From Elusimicrobiota bacterium (GTDB taxonomy: Bacteria; Elusimicrobiota; Elusimicrobia; Elusimicrobiales; UBA9959), in contig JAPLKJ010000267.1 in assembly GCA_026388125.1 (NCBI GenBank), positions 1-46,084 on the forward strand: a DNA stretch of 46,084 nucleotides, written 5' to 3'. The translations under genes were made by a program, and so were the position numbers. Numbering within the stretch: position 1 is the first letter of the stretch; the number at the start of each line of letters is the position of its first letter. A model generated the notes under the pieces. That model was not told the origin of the DNA, did not search any database, and saw only the letters and a list, made by a program, of their open reading frames with translations. Shown here piece by piece: positions 16,683-25,430 of the stretch.

Positions 16683-17426
16683 TCAAAGCTTTATGCGCAT
16701 GCCATCGCGGGCGGCAAAGGTGTTTTTAAACGTCTTGCGGGCGAGCGCGGCGGCTTTCTTCCTGTCGCTTAATTCCGGATAGGCCGCCGGATCGAAATGG
16801 AGCAGCGCAAGCTTTCCGGCTCCGGCTTCCCGGGCCAGGGCGGCCGCCGTCCGGGGGTTCATATGAGACCACCCCGGATGCCCGTTCCCCCGCAGAAAAG
16901 AACATTCCGACAGGAGCAGGTCCGCTTTCCCGGCCAGCTTCACGGAATTTTCGCAATAGCCGGTGTCGGTACAGAATGCTATCGTCCTGCCGTCGATCTC
17001 GAACCTGTAGCCCAGCACCGGCCCCGAGTGAACCAGAGGCAGGCACGAGAACTTGAACGGTATTTTACCGGCTTGTGAAGGCAGTTCCAGCACCTCCGCT
17101 TTGTACCGCAGGTCCTTCAGCGGCACTGTGAACGGCCTGCGCAGCAGCGAAGCCAGGACCCGGCGCGCGCCCGCTCCGCCGCAGATCTTCAGCCCTTTTT
17201 CGAGGTCGAACTTCAGCAGCGTGTGCAGGCCGGCGATATGGTCCAGGTGGAAGTGGCTTAAGAACAGATAGACCGGCTTAGCACCGTCCACATATTTATT
17301 CAGTTTGCTGAAGCCGTTCCCGGCGTCCAACACGATATCGTATTCCCGGGTCTTTATCAGAACGCAAAGGGTATTAGCTGTTCCCGTATCGTACCAGCCG
17401 TTGGTGCCCAGGAATATAATCTCCAT
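16683..17426 (-). CDS. MBL-fold metallo-hydrolase (RNase Z-like)
   Basis: A 247-residue metallo-beta-lactamase fold protein. The metal motif HFHLDHIAG matches HxHxDH, an upstream DAGNG gives another typical strand, and later ligands fit LVHSGPVLGY, FCTDTG and ALLHFDP. This resembles small RNase Z/ElaC-like hydrolases, but no exosite is evident and the substrate is unknown. I chose the ATG at 17426 (MEIIFLGTNGW) because homologues typically begin at this first strand and a G-rich site precedes it. An in-frame ATG at 17444 would add six residues. It sits between glgA and glgM with tiny gaps, so it is cotranscribed with alpha-glucan genes, but no role there is established. Confidence 0.85.
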   Translation of the reverse strand: MEIIFLGTNGWYDTGTANTLCVLIKTREYDIVLDAGNGFSKLNKYVDGAKPVYLFLSHFHLDHIAGLHTLLKFDLEKGLKICGGAGARRVLASLLRRPFTVPLKDLRYKAEVLELPSQAGKIPFKFSCLPLVHSGPVLGYRFEIDGRTIAFCTDTGYCENSVKLAGKADLLLSECSFLRGNGHPGWSHMNPRTAAALAREAGAGKLALLHFDPAAYPELSDRKKAAALARKTFKNTFAARDGMRIKL

Positions 17427-17445
17427 AACCCCCCCGCTCGCCATC

Positions 17446-18903
17446 TTAAAGCTGCCTGCGCTGGGCGGCGATGTTGAAGAGCTTCAGGTAGACCTCGGCC
17501 GACCTGCCCCAGGAGTAGTCGCCGCTCATGGCGTTGCGGACCATCATGTTCCAGTTCTCGACCCAGCCGTGCAGGGAAACGATATGGCCCAGCACGGACC
17601 TTAATTGCCCCTCGTCGGCGTGGTCGATGGCGAAACCGTTCGAGTCTTTGGGCTCGCCGTTGTAGAACACGGTGTCCTTAAGGCCGCCGGTGCGGGTGAC
17701 CAGCGGCAGCGAGCCGTAGCGCATGGAGATCATCTGCGGGAGGCCGCAGGGCTCGAAGCGCGAGGGCATGATGAAGATATCGGAGCCGCCGTAGATCCTG
17801 TGCGCCAGCGCCTCGTCGAAGCCGGACCTGAACGCCACGCGCCGCGGGTTGGCGGCCGCCAGCGCCCCCAGCGCGTCGGTCAGGCCGGGGTCGCCCACGC
17901 CCAGCACCACGAACTGTATCTTGTCGAGGAAATCCGGGGCGGCTTTCAGCATGATATCCAGGCCTTTCTGATGATCGAGGCGGCTCACCACGCCGGCCAG
18001 GATAAGGTCCTTGTTCTCCTCCAGCCCGAGTTCCTTCTGCAGGGCTTTTTTGGCGGCGGCCTTGCCGCGCTGGAAACTTTTCAGTTCATAGCCGCGCTCG
18101 AGGAAAGTGTCGGTGGCCGGGTCCCAGATCTCGTCGTCGATGCCGTTGAGGATGCCGAACAGGTCGGTGTTGCGCGACCGCAGCACGCCCTCCAGGCCGT
18201 GGCCGAATTCCGGGCGGTACTGGATCTCGCTGGCATAGGTGGGGCTTACGGTGGTAATGATGTCGGCGTAGACCAGGGCCGCTTTCATGAAGTTCAGCCC
18301 GCCGTAGAACTCCAGTTTCTCCGGCGTAAAGTCCAGCCAGGAGAAGCCGGCCTTGGCCATGGAGTCGCGCGAGAACATGCCCTGGTAGGCGATATTATGG
18401 ATGGTGAAGACCGAGGCGGTCTTGGCGTAGAAAGAGTCGATGCGGTAAAGCGTGCGCAGGTAGGCGGGGATCAGGCCGGTCTGCCAGTCGTGGCAGTGTA
18501 TGATATCCGGCTTGAAGCCGATGAACTTGGCCCCTTCCAGCGCGGCGCGCGAGAAGAAGATGAAGCGCTCGTCGTTGTCCTCGTAATCGCCGGAGGGCGA
18601 GCGGTACATGCCGGGCCTGTCGAAATATTTCGGGTTCTCGATGAAATACACGGCCACCTTGCCCCATTGCACCCGGCTCATGGTGGCGGTCTCCAGGCGG
18701 TTCCCGACCGGGACCAGGAAGCTGCCGCCGGCGGCCTTGGGCGAGAAAGCCCCGCCGCCGATATTGCGGTAGCGGGGCAGGAAAAGCACTACCTCGGCGT
18801 TCTCCGCGCGGGAAAAGACCTGCGCCAGCGCCCCGGCCACGTCGCCGAGCCCGCCGGTCTTGCAAAAAGGGAACGCCTCGCTGGCGGTAATAAGTATTTT
18901 CAT
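17446..18903 (-). CDS. glgA: Glycogen synthase GlgA (GT5, ADP-glucose)
   Basis: A 485-residue GT5 enzyme of normal length. It extends alpha-1,4-glucan from ADP-glucose. The N-terminus MKILITASEAFPFCKTGGLGDVAGAL contains the KTGGLGDV nucleotide-sugar loop. DIIHCHDWQTGLIPAYL, VFTIHNIAYQGMF and ILNGIDDEIWDPATD are family signatures. The donor site near the C-terminal third is IMPSRFEPCGLPQMISMRYG, then TRTGGLKDTV. It starts 34 bases after the GalT-like gene and ends one base before the alternative MBL start. Having both GlgA and a GlgM-like GT4 suggests a classical and a GlgE-type route to storage glucan. Branching enzyme and GlgC are not in the window. Confidence 0.96.
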   Translation of the reverse strand: MKILITASEAFPFCKTGGLGDVAGALAQVFSRAENAEVVLFLPRYRNIGGGAFSPKAAGGSFLVPVGNRLETATMSRVQWGKVAVYFIENPKYFDRPGMYRSPSGDYEDNDERFIFFSRAALEGAKFIGFKPDIIHCHDWQTGLIPAYLRTLYRIDSFYAKTASVFTIHNIAYQGMFSRDSMAKAGFSWLDFTPEKLEFYGGLNFMKAALVYADIITTVSPTYASEIQYRPEFGHGLEGVLRSRNTDLFGILNGIDDEIWDPATDTFLERGYELKSFQRGKAAAKKALQKELGLEENKDLILAGVVSRLDHQKGLDIMLKAAPDFLDKIQFVVLGVGDPGLTDALGALAAANPRRVAFRSGFDEALAHRIYGGSDIFIMPSRFEPCGLPQMISMRYGSLPLVTRTGGLKDTVFYNGEPKDSNGFAIDHADEGQLRSVLGHIVSLHGWVENWNMMVRNAMSGDYSWGRSAEVYLKLFNIAAQRRQL

Positions 18904-18937
18904 GGGGTCTCCTTCATCGTTCCGTGTCCGGGGAAAG

Positions 18938-19930
18938 TTAAAATTTGAATTTCCTGCCCGCGTTAAGGATCTCCGCGGCGTCCTCCGGGGAGACCGTGTT
19001 TATGTAAAACCCGGTGCCCCACTCGAAGCCGGCCACATGGCTGAGCTTGGGCATTATCTCTATATGCCAGTGGTAGTGCCCGGCTTCGGCGTCCTGCACC
19101 GGCATGGTATGGAAAATAAGGTTATAGGAAATATCGGCCAGCGAAGCGGTAAGCTTTCCCAGTACGTTCTTCAGCGTTTCGGCCAGCGCCAGCGCGGCGC
19201 CGTCGGTCAGGGTCTCGAAATGGCTGGAATGCGCCCTGGGCAGGATCCAGGTCTCGAACGAAAAGCGGCTGGCGTAAGGGGTCACGGCCAGGAACTCGGC
19301 GTTCTCGCTGACCACGCGCTTTTTGAACGCGAGCTCCGTTTTCACGATGTCGCAGAACACGCAGGTGCCGCGCTCCCTGAAGTACTGCGCCGCGCCGTCT
19401 ATTTCCTGCAGCACGCGCAGCGGGGCCATGGGCATGCCCACGATCTGGGAATGCGGGTGCAGCAGGCTCGCCCCGGCATTGCGGCCGTGGTTCTTGAAGA
19501 TCATCACGTACTTTATGCCGGGGTCCTTCTTAAGCTCTTTAACGCGCTGTACGAAGGTCCTGACCACGTCGGCCACGGCCTCCGCCGGCATGTCCTCCAG
19601 CCGGCGGTCATGCTCCGGGGTCTCGATTATGACCTCATGGATGCCCAGGCCGTCCATGCGGTCGTAAATGCCCTCGTGCCGGTTCTCCGACGAACCGCCG
19701 GCCTCCAGGGCCGGGTACTTGTTGCGCACCACGCGCAGGCGCCAGCCGCCGCCTTCCGCGGGCAGGGAATAAATAGTAGGGGGCGTGCTGCTTTCGTTGC
19801 CGGCGCAGAACGGGCAGGCATAGGCCTGCGCGCCGGCCGCGGGGACGCGGAATTCGTTGGGGCGCAGGCCGCGCTCCGAAGCGATTATCACCCAGCGGCC
19901 GAAAACCGGATCTTTTCGTATTTCAGGCAT
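18938..19930 (-). CDS. galT: GalT-like nucleotidylyltransferase (galactose-1-phosphate uridylyltransferase family)
   Basis: A 330-residue HIT-superfamily protein. The zinc-type CPFC pair (C39, C42) in ACPFCAGNES and the nucleotidyl-transfer motif HPHSQ (H158-P-H160) are both present. A second CVFC motif follows later, and HYHWHIEIMPKL near the C-terminus supplies the further His ligands. The family transfers UMP between UDP-glucose and galactose-1-phosphate. Relatives are ADP-glucose phosphorylases, and the location directly before glgA makes ADP-glucose metabolism a real alternative. No galK or galE lies nearby. It begins 79 bases after scpB. Confidence 0.88.
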   Translation of the reverse strand: MPEIRKDPVFGRWVIIASERGLRPNEFRVPAAGAQAYACPFCAGNESSTPPTIYSLPAEGGGWRLRVVRNKYPALEAGGSSENRHEGIYDRMDGLGIHEVIIETPEHDRRLEDMPAEAVADVVRTFVQRVKELKKDPGIKYVMIFKNHGRNAGASLLHPHSQIVGMPMAPLRVLQEIDGAAQYFRERGTCVFCDIVKTELAFKKRVVSENAEFLAVTPYASRFSFETWILPRAHSSHFETLTDGAALALAETLKNVLGKLTASLADISYNLIFHTMPVQDAEAGHYHWHIEIMPKLSHVAGFEWGTGFYINTVSPEDAAEILNAGRKFKF

Positions 19931-20009
19931 AGTTCAGTACGCCGGCGCGGCGGCAGGCCGGCGCCGGGGAGAGATAATACGGCGGCAGGGCGGGGTCATG
20001 CGCGGGAAG

Positions 20010-20828
20010 CTAATTATTATCCTCCGGCTCTTCGGGCGCGGATGCCGCGGGAGTTTCGGCCTGAACGGAGACTTCCACACCGGCCGGCTCCGGGGACCGT
20101 TCCTCGGTAATTTCGGCCGCGGGCGCTTCAGCGGCGGGCTCCATGTTCACGGCCTCCGTTGCTTCCGGGGCCTGCCCGGAGGGTTCACCCGCCGGCATTT
20201 CTTCCGCCAGGGGGTCGGGCGGCGGGGCGCCTTCGGCCACCGGCTCCGGCACGGCCTCCTGCTCTATCAGCTCCACCGCGGTGGACTGGGCCGCGGCGGC
20301 CATGTTCTCGATGTTGAAGCTTTCCAGCTTGGGCAGGTCCTCGAGCGAGTTCAGCCCGAACTGGCGCAGGAATTCGCTGGTGGTGCCGTAAAGTATGGGG
20401 CGCCCGATGCTTTCGCGCCTGCCCACCACGGTAACCAGCTTGCGCTGGGTGAGGGTTTCGAGCGGGCCGATCACTTCCACGCCGCGGATGGCCTCCACCT
20501 CGGCGCGCGTCAGCGGCTGCTTGTAGGCGATGATGCAGAGCGTTTCCAGCGCGGCCTGGGTAAGACGAACGGTCATTTTGTTGTGGTAAAGCCTGCGCAC
20601 CCAAAGGCCGTATTCCGGCCTGGTGGCCAGCTGCCACCCGCCGGCCACCTGCATCAGCTGCAGCGTGCGCCCCTCGGCGTCGAAGGAGGCTTTCAGCTCC
20701 GTCAGCGCGGCGGCGACGCGCTCCGTGTTCTTCGTTTCGCAGAGCTGGGCGAGGCGGCTCACCGGCAGCGGCGCGTCGGTTATGAACAGCAGGGTCTCAA
20801 GCACTTTTTTCAGTTCAGCGTCTTCCAT
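20010..20828 (-). CDS. scpB: Segregation and condensation protein ScpB
   Basis: A 272-residue subunit of the SMC-ScpAB chromosome condensation complex. Two winged-helix domains occupy residues 1 to about 170: LKKVLETLLFITDAPLPVSRL, TQAALETLCIIAYKQPLTRAEVEAIRG and GRPILYGTTSEFLRQFGL are strongly conserved. The remaining 85-100 residues form a low-complexity tail rich in Glu, Ala and Pro, longer than in most ScpB proteins and probably disordered. It follows scpA by 15 bases, the usual arrangement. Confidence 0.95.
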   Translation of the reverse strand: MEDAELKKVLETLLFITDAPLPVSRLAQLCETKNTERVAAALTELKASFDAEGRTLQLMQVAGGWQLATRPEYGLWVRRLYHNKMTVRLTQAALETLCIIAYKQPLTRAEVEAIRGVEVIGPLETLTQRKLVTVVGRRESIGRPILYGTTSEFLRQFGLNSLEDLPKLESFNIENMAAAAQSTAVELIEQEAVPEPVAEGAPPPDPLAEEMPAGEPSGQAPEATEAVNMEPAAEAPAAEITEERSPEPAGVEVSVQAETPAASAPEEPEDNN

Positions 20829-20843
20829 TATTGCACCTCGTAA

Positions 20844-21620
20844 TTAAAATAGTTTACCCTGCGTCTCGGCGGGGACAGGCTCCGGCGCGGCGGGCGCCTG
20901 CGGCTCCGGCGCCTTTACCGGGCCGGGGTAGATGCGCACTTCGGTGTAGGCGTCGTCCTGCGAGATAAGGATATTGCGCTGCTTCACGAGCTCGAGCAGC
21001 GCCATGAAGCAGGTGATAACGCCCAGCCGTTTGGTCTCCAGCGCGAACACCTCGTCGAGGATCAGCCACTCGCGGCCTTCCAGCAGTTTCAGGATCTTCG
21101 CCACGCGCGATTCGATGGGGAACTGGTCCCCCTCAACTTCCCGGGAGGGCTCGGCCCGCTCGAAAGCTTTCTTCACCGCGTCCAGCAGCGCCGAAAGGTC
21201 CAGGTCCAGGTACTTGTCGTCGCTGGAGAACACGGGCGAGCCGCGGTAGAACGCGTCCTTGAATCTGGAGAAGCGGCCGCCTATTTCCTTGGAGGCCTCC
21301 TTATAGCGCTGATATTCCTCGAGCATGGAGACCAGCGGGCCGCGCGGGTCGGGCCCGTCCTCGCCGTCCAGCTTTTCCGGCGCCGGCAGCAGCATCTTGG
21401 CCTTTATCTGCATCAGCGTGGCGGCCATCACCAGGAACTCCCCCGCCACGTCCAGGTTAAGGTTGGTCATCACTTCCAGGTAGGCCAGGTACTCCGAGGT
21501 TATCTGGGCGATGGGAATGTCGTAGATGTCCAGGTTGCTCTTGCGGATAAGGTGCATCAGCAGGTCGAGCGGACCCTCGAAATTCTCCAGGTGTATGTCT
21601 ATGACGTTGGTGTTTTCCAT
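20844..21620 (-). CDS. scpA: Segregation and condensation protein ScpA
   Basis: A 258-residue kleisin that bridges SMC heads. The N-terminal signature IHLENFEGPLDLLMHLIRKS, then DIYDIPIAQITSEYLAYLE and FLVMAATLMQIKAKMLLP, is intact. The C-terminal winged-helix segment is FMALLELVKQRNILISQDD. The tail after about 230 is Pro/Ala rich. It sits 3 bases after trpS and 15 bases before scpB in a widespread M50-trpS-scpA-scpB arrangement. Confidence 0.96.
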   Translation of the reverse strand: MENTNVIDIHLENFEGPLDLLMHLIRKSNLDIYDIPIAQITSEYLAYLEVMTNLNLDVAGEFLVMAATLMQIKAKMLLPAPEKLDGEDGPDPRGPLVSMLEEYQRYKEASKEIGGRFSRFKDAFYRGSPVFSSDDKYLDLDLSALLDAVKKAFERAEPSREVEGDQFPIESRVAKILKLLEGREWLILDEVFALETKRLGVITCFMALLELVKQRNILISQDDAYTEVRIYPGPVKAPEPQAPAAPEPVPAETQGKLF

Positions 21621-21623
21621 GAT

Positions 21624-22712
21624 TTAAAGTTTAAGCGCGGCGCGGACGCGCGCCATCATTTCTTCGGCCCTGGCCGAGGCCTTTTTCCCGCCCGCCGCCA
21701 GGATCCCGTCGGCGCCGCCCAGGGCCTCCACAGCCTCCCTGCGGGCGCGCTGCCCGGCCATCGGGCCGCTCATCAGCTCTACTATATGCTTCTTGCACGC
21801 GCCGCAACCGATGAGTCCTTCGCGGCATTCGGTCTCGCGGAGCGCCAGGTCCGGGTTATAGATCTTGTGGAAGGCGAACACCACGCAGCCGTCCGGGTGG
21901 CCCTTGTCGTTCAGCTTGATCTTGAGGGGGTCGGTGTACATCTTCCTGACCTTGACCTCCAGCGCTTTGGGCTCTTCGCCCAGTTCCAGCGTGTTGCCGT
22001 AGGATTTGGACATCTTCCGGCCGTCCAGCCCGGGCACCATCGGCACGCTGGTCATCAGCGGCTCCGGCTCCTGGAACAGGGCCTGCCCGGTAGTATGGTT
22101 GAAACGGCGCGCTATCTCGCGCGACAGCTCCAGGTGCGGCAGCTGGTCTTTGCCCACCGGCACATATTTCGCGCTGTATAAAAGGATGTCGGCCGCCTGC
22201 AGCACGGGATAGCCCAGGAAGCCGAAGGTGGCCATGTCGGAATGCAGCGCCAGCTCGTCAGCGTCGTGCCCGTGGGCCTCGGCCAGCTGTTTGGACAGGC
22301 CTTCAGCCTTCTTCATTTTGTCTTCCTGGCCCTTGTACTTGGCCTTGGCAAGCTCCTGCAGCTGTTCCTTGAAAGTGGGATTGCGCAGCAGCCAGCTGAC
22401 CGGCGTTACCATGCCCAGCAGCATGAACAGCTCGGCGTGGGCCTTCACGTCCGACTGCCTGAAAATAACGCACTTTTCGGGGTCGATGCCGGCGGCCAGC
22501 CAGTCGGCCACCAGCAGGCGCGCGTTAGCGCGCAGCGCCGCGGTATCCTCGCAGGAAGTAGTCAGCGCGTGCCAGTCGGCCACGAAGAAATAACAGTCGT
22601 ATTTATCCTGCAGCTCCACCCAGTTCTTCAGCGCGCCCCAGTAATTGCCCAGGTGCAGGCGGCCGGTGGGCCTCATGCCGGAAACGAGCACCGGTTTTTT
22701 AGTGTTTTCCAT
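21624..22712 (-). CDS. trpS: Tryptophanyl-tRNA synthetase
   Basis: A 362-residue class I aminoacyl-tRNA synthetase that charges tRNA-Trp in the cytoplasm. The HIGH-type motif is in SGMRPTGRLHLGNYWGALKN (about residues 12-31) and the KMSKS loop reads DGRKMSKSYGNTLELG. VADWHALTT and QAADILLYSA are also typical. It is slightly longer than the E. coli enzyme because of a charged insert (KAKYKGQEDKMKKAEGLSKQ) and a C-terminal CGACKK segment. It is 19 bases after the M50 protease gene. Confidence 0.96.
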   Translation of the reverse strand: MENTKKPVLVSGMRPTGRLHLGNYWGALKNWVELQDKYDCYFFVADWHALTTSCEDTAALRANARLLVADWLAAGIDPEKCVIFRQSDVKAHAELFMLLGMVTPVSWLLRNPTFKEQLQELAKAKYKGQEDKMKKAEGLSKQLAEAHGHDADELALHSDMATFGFLGYPVLQAADILLYSAKYVPVGKDQLPHLELSREIARRFNHTTGQALFQEPEPLMTSVPMVPGLDGRKMSKSYGNTLELGEEPKALEVKVRKMYTDPLKIKLNDKGHPDGCVVFAFHKIYNPDLALRETECREGLIGCGACKKHIVELMSGPMAGQRARREAVEALGGADGILAAGGKKASARAEEMMARVRAALKL

Positions 22713-22731
22713 AAATAGGTCCCTGGCCCTG

Positions 22732-23364
22732 CTAAAACGCGCTGATCATCATGGAGATCAGCATCAGCGCTAAATTCAGAACAGGCTGCATTATCCTCGA
22801 CAGCACCCCTGTAAAGACCAGGCCCAGGATCACATACATCCCGTAGGGCAGGTGCTTTTCATAAAGCTCCAGCCAGCGCCCTTTCAGAACGCCCAGCATT
22901 ATATTGCTGCCGTCCAGCGGATATACCGGTATCAAGTTAAAGATAGCGAGCAGCAGGTTGATCTGTATCGAAAAAGCAAGAACCGACAGCATTGTGGACG
23001 TCAGCTCCGCGCCTAAGAACCCGTAATAGGTGATCTTGAACAATATCGCGGACACAAGACACAGCAGGAGATTGGACAGCGGCCCGCTGACCGCCACAAT
23101 AGCCATGTCGGAGCGCGGGCTGCGCATGCGGTAGGGGTTCACCGGAACGGGCTTGGCCCAGCCTATGGTAGGGAAATGCATCAGGGCGCAGGCCACAGGC
23201 AGCAGCACCGTCCCCACGGGGTCTATGTGCGGCAGCGGGTTGAAAGTGAGGCGGCCGGAAAGGTAAGCGGTATCGTCCCCCCGGCGGTAGGCCGTAAAGC
23301 CGTGGGCGAACTCGTGAAAGATCACGGAGAAAAAAAGTACAGGGAGCTGCAGTATCCATTCCAT
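22732..23364 (-). CDS. Site-2 protease family (M50) membrane metalloprotease
   Basis: A 210-residue integral membrane protein. The zinc motif HEFAH (HExxH) lies in FFSVIFHEFAHGFTAYRRGD. The family motif NPLPHIDPVGT follows at about 47-57, and the third ligand is in LIPVYPLDGSNIMLG. Five to six hydrophobic helices are visible. Such short M50 proteins are near-universal companions of trpS/scpAB, but their substrates are mostly unknown. This is the first gene of the ten-gene minus-strand run. A TATAAT box at 23375-23380 lies only 11 bases before the ATG, so the transcript may be nearly leaderless. Confidence 0.92.
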   Translation of the reverse strand: MEWILQLPVLFFSVIFHEFAHGFTAYRRGDDTAYLSGRLTFNPLPHIDPVGTVLLPVACALMHFPTIGWAKPVPVNPYRMRSPRSDMAIVAVSGPLSNLLLCLVSAILFKITYYGFLGAELTSTMLSVLAFSIQINLLLAIFNLIPVYPLDGSNIMLGVLKGRWLELYEKHLPYGMYVILGLVFTGVLSRIMQPVLNLALMLISMMISAF

Positions 23365-23428
23365 ACGATAATGAATTATATTAATTATGTGTCCGGTAAA
23401 GAAAGGCCGTCAGGGAACTATTTTTTTG

Positions 23429-23434
23429 TATAAT
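23429..23434 (+). promoter_or_regulatory. -10 box of the histidine kinase gene
   Basis: A perfect TATAAT lies 25 bases before the ATG at 23459 and just after a T run. It makes that ATG the more likely start, since an upstream in-frame ATG at 23387 would precede transcription. No clear -35 box. Confidence 0.5.
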
Positions 23435-23458
23435 TTCGGCAGGGAAGTATTTCCGCTT

Positions 23459-25303
23459 ATGACCGAAACTCCGGGCAATAAAGTACTTTGGCTGGAATTC
23501 CTCAAGATCTTCACCCGGGCGCTGGTGCAGATAAACCTTTACCGGCCGGACCACCCCCAGGTGAAGCAGGCCCTCCAGGACGGAGAGGCCCTGCTCAAGC
23601 GCATCCACTCGGAAAACAGCGGGGATTTCTCCCTCACCATGGCCGCGGGCAGCCTGCTGGCCAACGGCCTTCCGCTGATCACCACGGATAAACTGCCCAA
23701 TTCAATAAAGAACCTGTTCTCCAGGTTCCGCGTCCAAACCATTACTTTCGTGCAGGGCGCCGCGGGCAGCGACCTGCTGGCGCTGTGCCAGATGCAGGCG
23801 CATAAAGGCGACGGCGCCGCTTTCCTCAGAGAGCGCGGAATAACCAAAATAACCCTGAACGTGGACGTTTACGCCAAGGTCGGCCCGTCCGCCGCCCAGG
23901 CGCCGAACCTGCCGGCCGCGGACGAAACTACCGGAACCGCGGCGCCCGCGCCGCAAGCCCCGGCCGCGCCCGCGGAAAAGATAGCCGAACAGATCTCCGC
24001 GCAGGGCCTTGAAACCGCCCTGTCCACCGTGGTCAGCCGGGCCACGGACAACCCCGAAGAGCGGAAAGCGATAATGGACCTCCTTACCGCCAAGTTCAAG
24101 GAGCAGCTCGCCACCGAGGTGGAGCGGGCGGTGGAAACGGTGCGCAAGGAAAAGAAAAAGGTGGAGAACGACATGGTCCGCACCGAGTCGGTGATGACCA
24201 GCATGGCCGAAGGCGTGGTGGTGGTGGACAAGAACGGCAACATCCTGATGATGAACCCCCAGGCCGAAGCCATCTCCGGGAAGCCGCTGGCGTAACTTTC
24301 CGGCAAGAAGATCTCCGACCTGCACCAGTCGGAGAACCACGTGATCTCGCTCGCGAAGCAGCTAAGCTCCGAGGACAAGGCCGACGTTCCCGGTGAAATA
24401 GAGAGGACCGGCTCGGCCGAACTGGCCGAAACGGTAAAAAAAGCCACCGCGGTCATACAGAACGAGGACGGCAAGATAGTAGGTTCCGTATCCATTCCCA
24501 CGGACGTGGTGAAGCTCAAGCAGATGGAGCAGCTGCAGAAGGATTTCATCGCCAACATGACCCACGAGCTGCGCTCCCCGCTCACTTCCATAAAAGCGGC
24601 GCTGGAAATACTGGGCCACGAAGCCTCAAAGCCCGGGGATTCCAGCCGCAGCATCCTTAACACCGCCATCCGCAACACCGAGCGCCTTAATTCCATAATA
24701 ACCGACATACTGGATTTCTCGAAACTCCAGTCGGGCAAGCTCGTTTTCCACCAGGAGAACACCCCCGCCGACGAGATCACCAGGGAGGCCGCGGAGTCGA
24801 TGAAGGCCTGGGCCACTTCCAAGGGAGTAGCCCTCTCCGCGAGAACGGAACTGCAGATCCCCTACGTCTACGCCGACAAGCGCCGCACCGTGCAGGTGCT
24901 GATAAACCTTATCTCGAACGCCATAAAATTCACGCCGCAGGGCGGCACCATCGAGGTGTCCGCCGACGCTGGCCGCGACGCGCTGGCGAACTTCGTTTTT
25001 TTCTCCGTCAGGGACACCGGCTGCGGCATAAAGAAAGAGGACCAGGCCAAGATCTTCGAGAAATTCGTGCAGATAGCCTCCGGCGAGAAAATGGGCGGCA
25101 CCGGGCTGGGGCTGGCCATCACGAAAGCGATGGTGATCATGCAGGGCGGGAAAATAACGCTGGACAGCGAACCGGGCCGCGGCTCCACCTTCCGGGTGAG
25201 CCTGCCGGTATACAAGGGACAGACCGACCAGCCGGTCTTCGAGCAGGTAACGCAAGCCGGGCCCGAAGATAAATCCTGGTGGAAAAAGCTGATCGGGATC
25301 TGA
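23459..25303 (+). pseudogene. Soluble PAS-type sensor histidine kinase with an in-frame TAA stop
   Basis: One reading frame of 614 codons is broken by a single TAA at 24293-24295 (codon 279). Before it are an N-terminal helical domain without membrane segments (LEFLKIFTRALVQINLYRPD), an Ala/Pro linker, a coiled coil and the start of a PAS domain (GVVVVDKNGNILMMNPQAEA). Immediately after, in the same frame, PAS sequence resumes (LSGKKISDLHQSENHV). Then come the H-box FIANMTHELRSPLTSIKAA (H369 counted through the stop), N-box LINLISNAIKFTPQGG and G-boxes VRDTGCGIKK and GGTGLGLAITKA. The kinase part is intact. A GTG at 24341 with GGAG six bases upstream could restart translation of a 320-residue kinase core. 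A point mutation (for example GAA to TAA), a sequencing error or recoding are all possible. No response regulator is adjacent. Confidence 0.85.
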
Positions 25304-25346
25304 CCGCCGGCCGCGGCCCCGGGGACCCCGGGTATGTTCTTTTCCC

Positions 25347-25375
25347 TTGTCCTGCCTCTCCAATAATTATAAAAT
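25347..25375 (+). promoter_or_regulatory. Putative promoter of the tRNA-Arg gene
   Basis: TTGTCC (25347-25352), a 17-base spacer, then TAAAAT (25370-25375) lie in an AT-rich patch between GC-rich segments. Transcription would begin about 50 bases before the tRNA. The spacing and hexamers fit a sigma-70-type promoter. Confidence 0.5.
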
Positions 25376-25430
25376 TATATTTCAGCCGGTCCGCGGGGCC
25401 CGCGGCTCTTGAGCCCCGCCTGCTGCAAAT

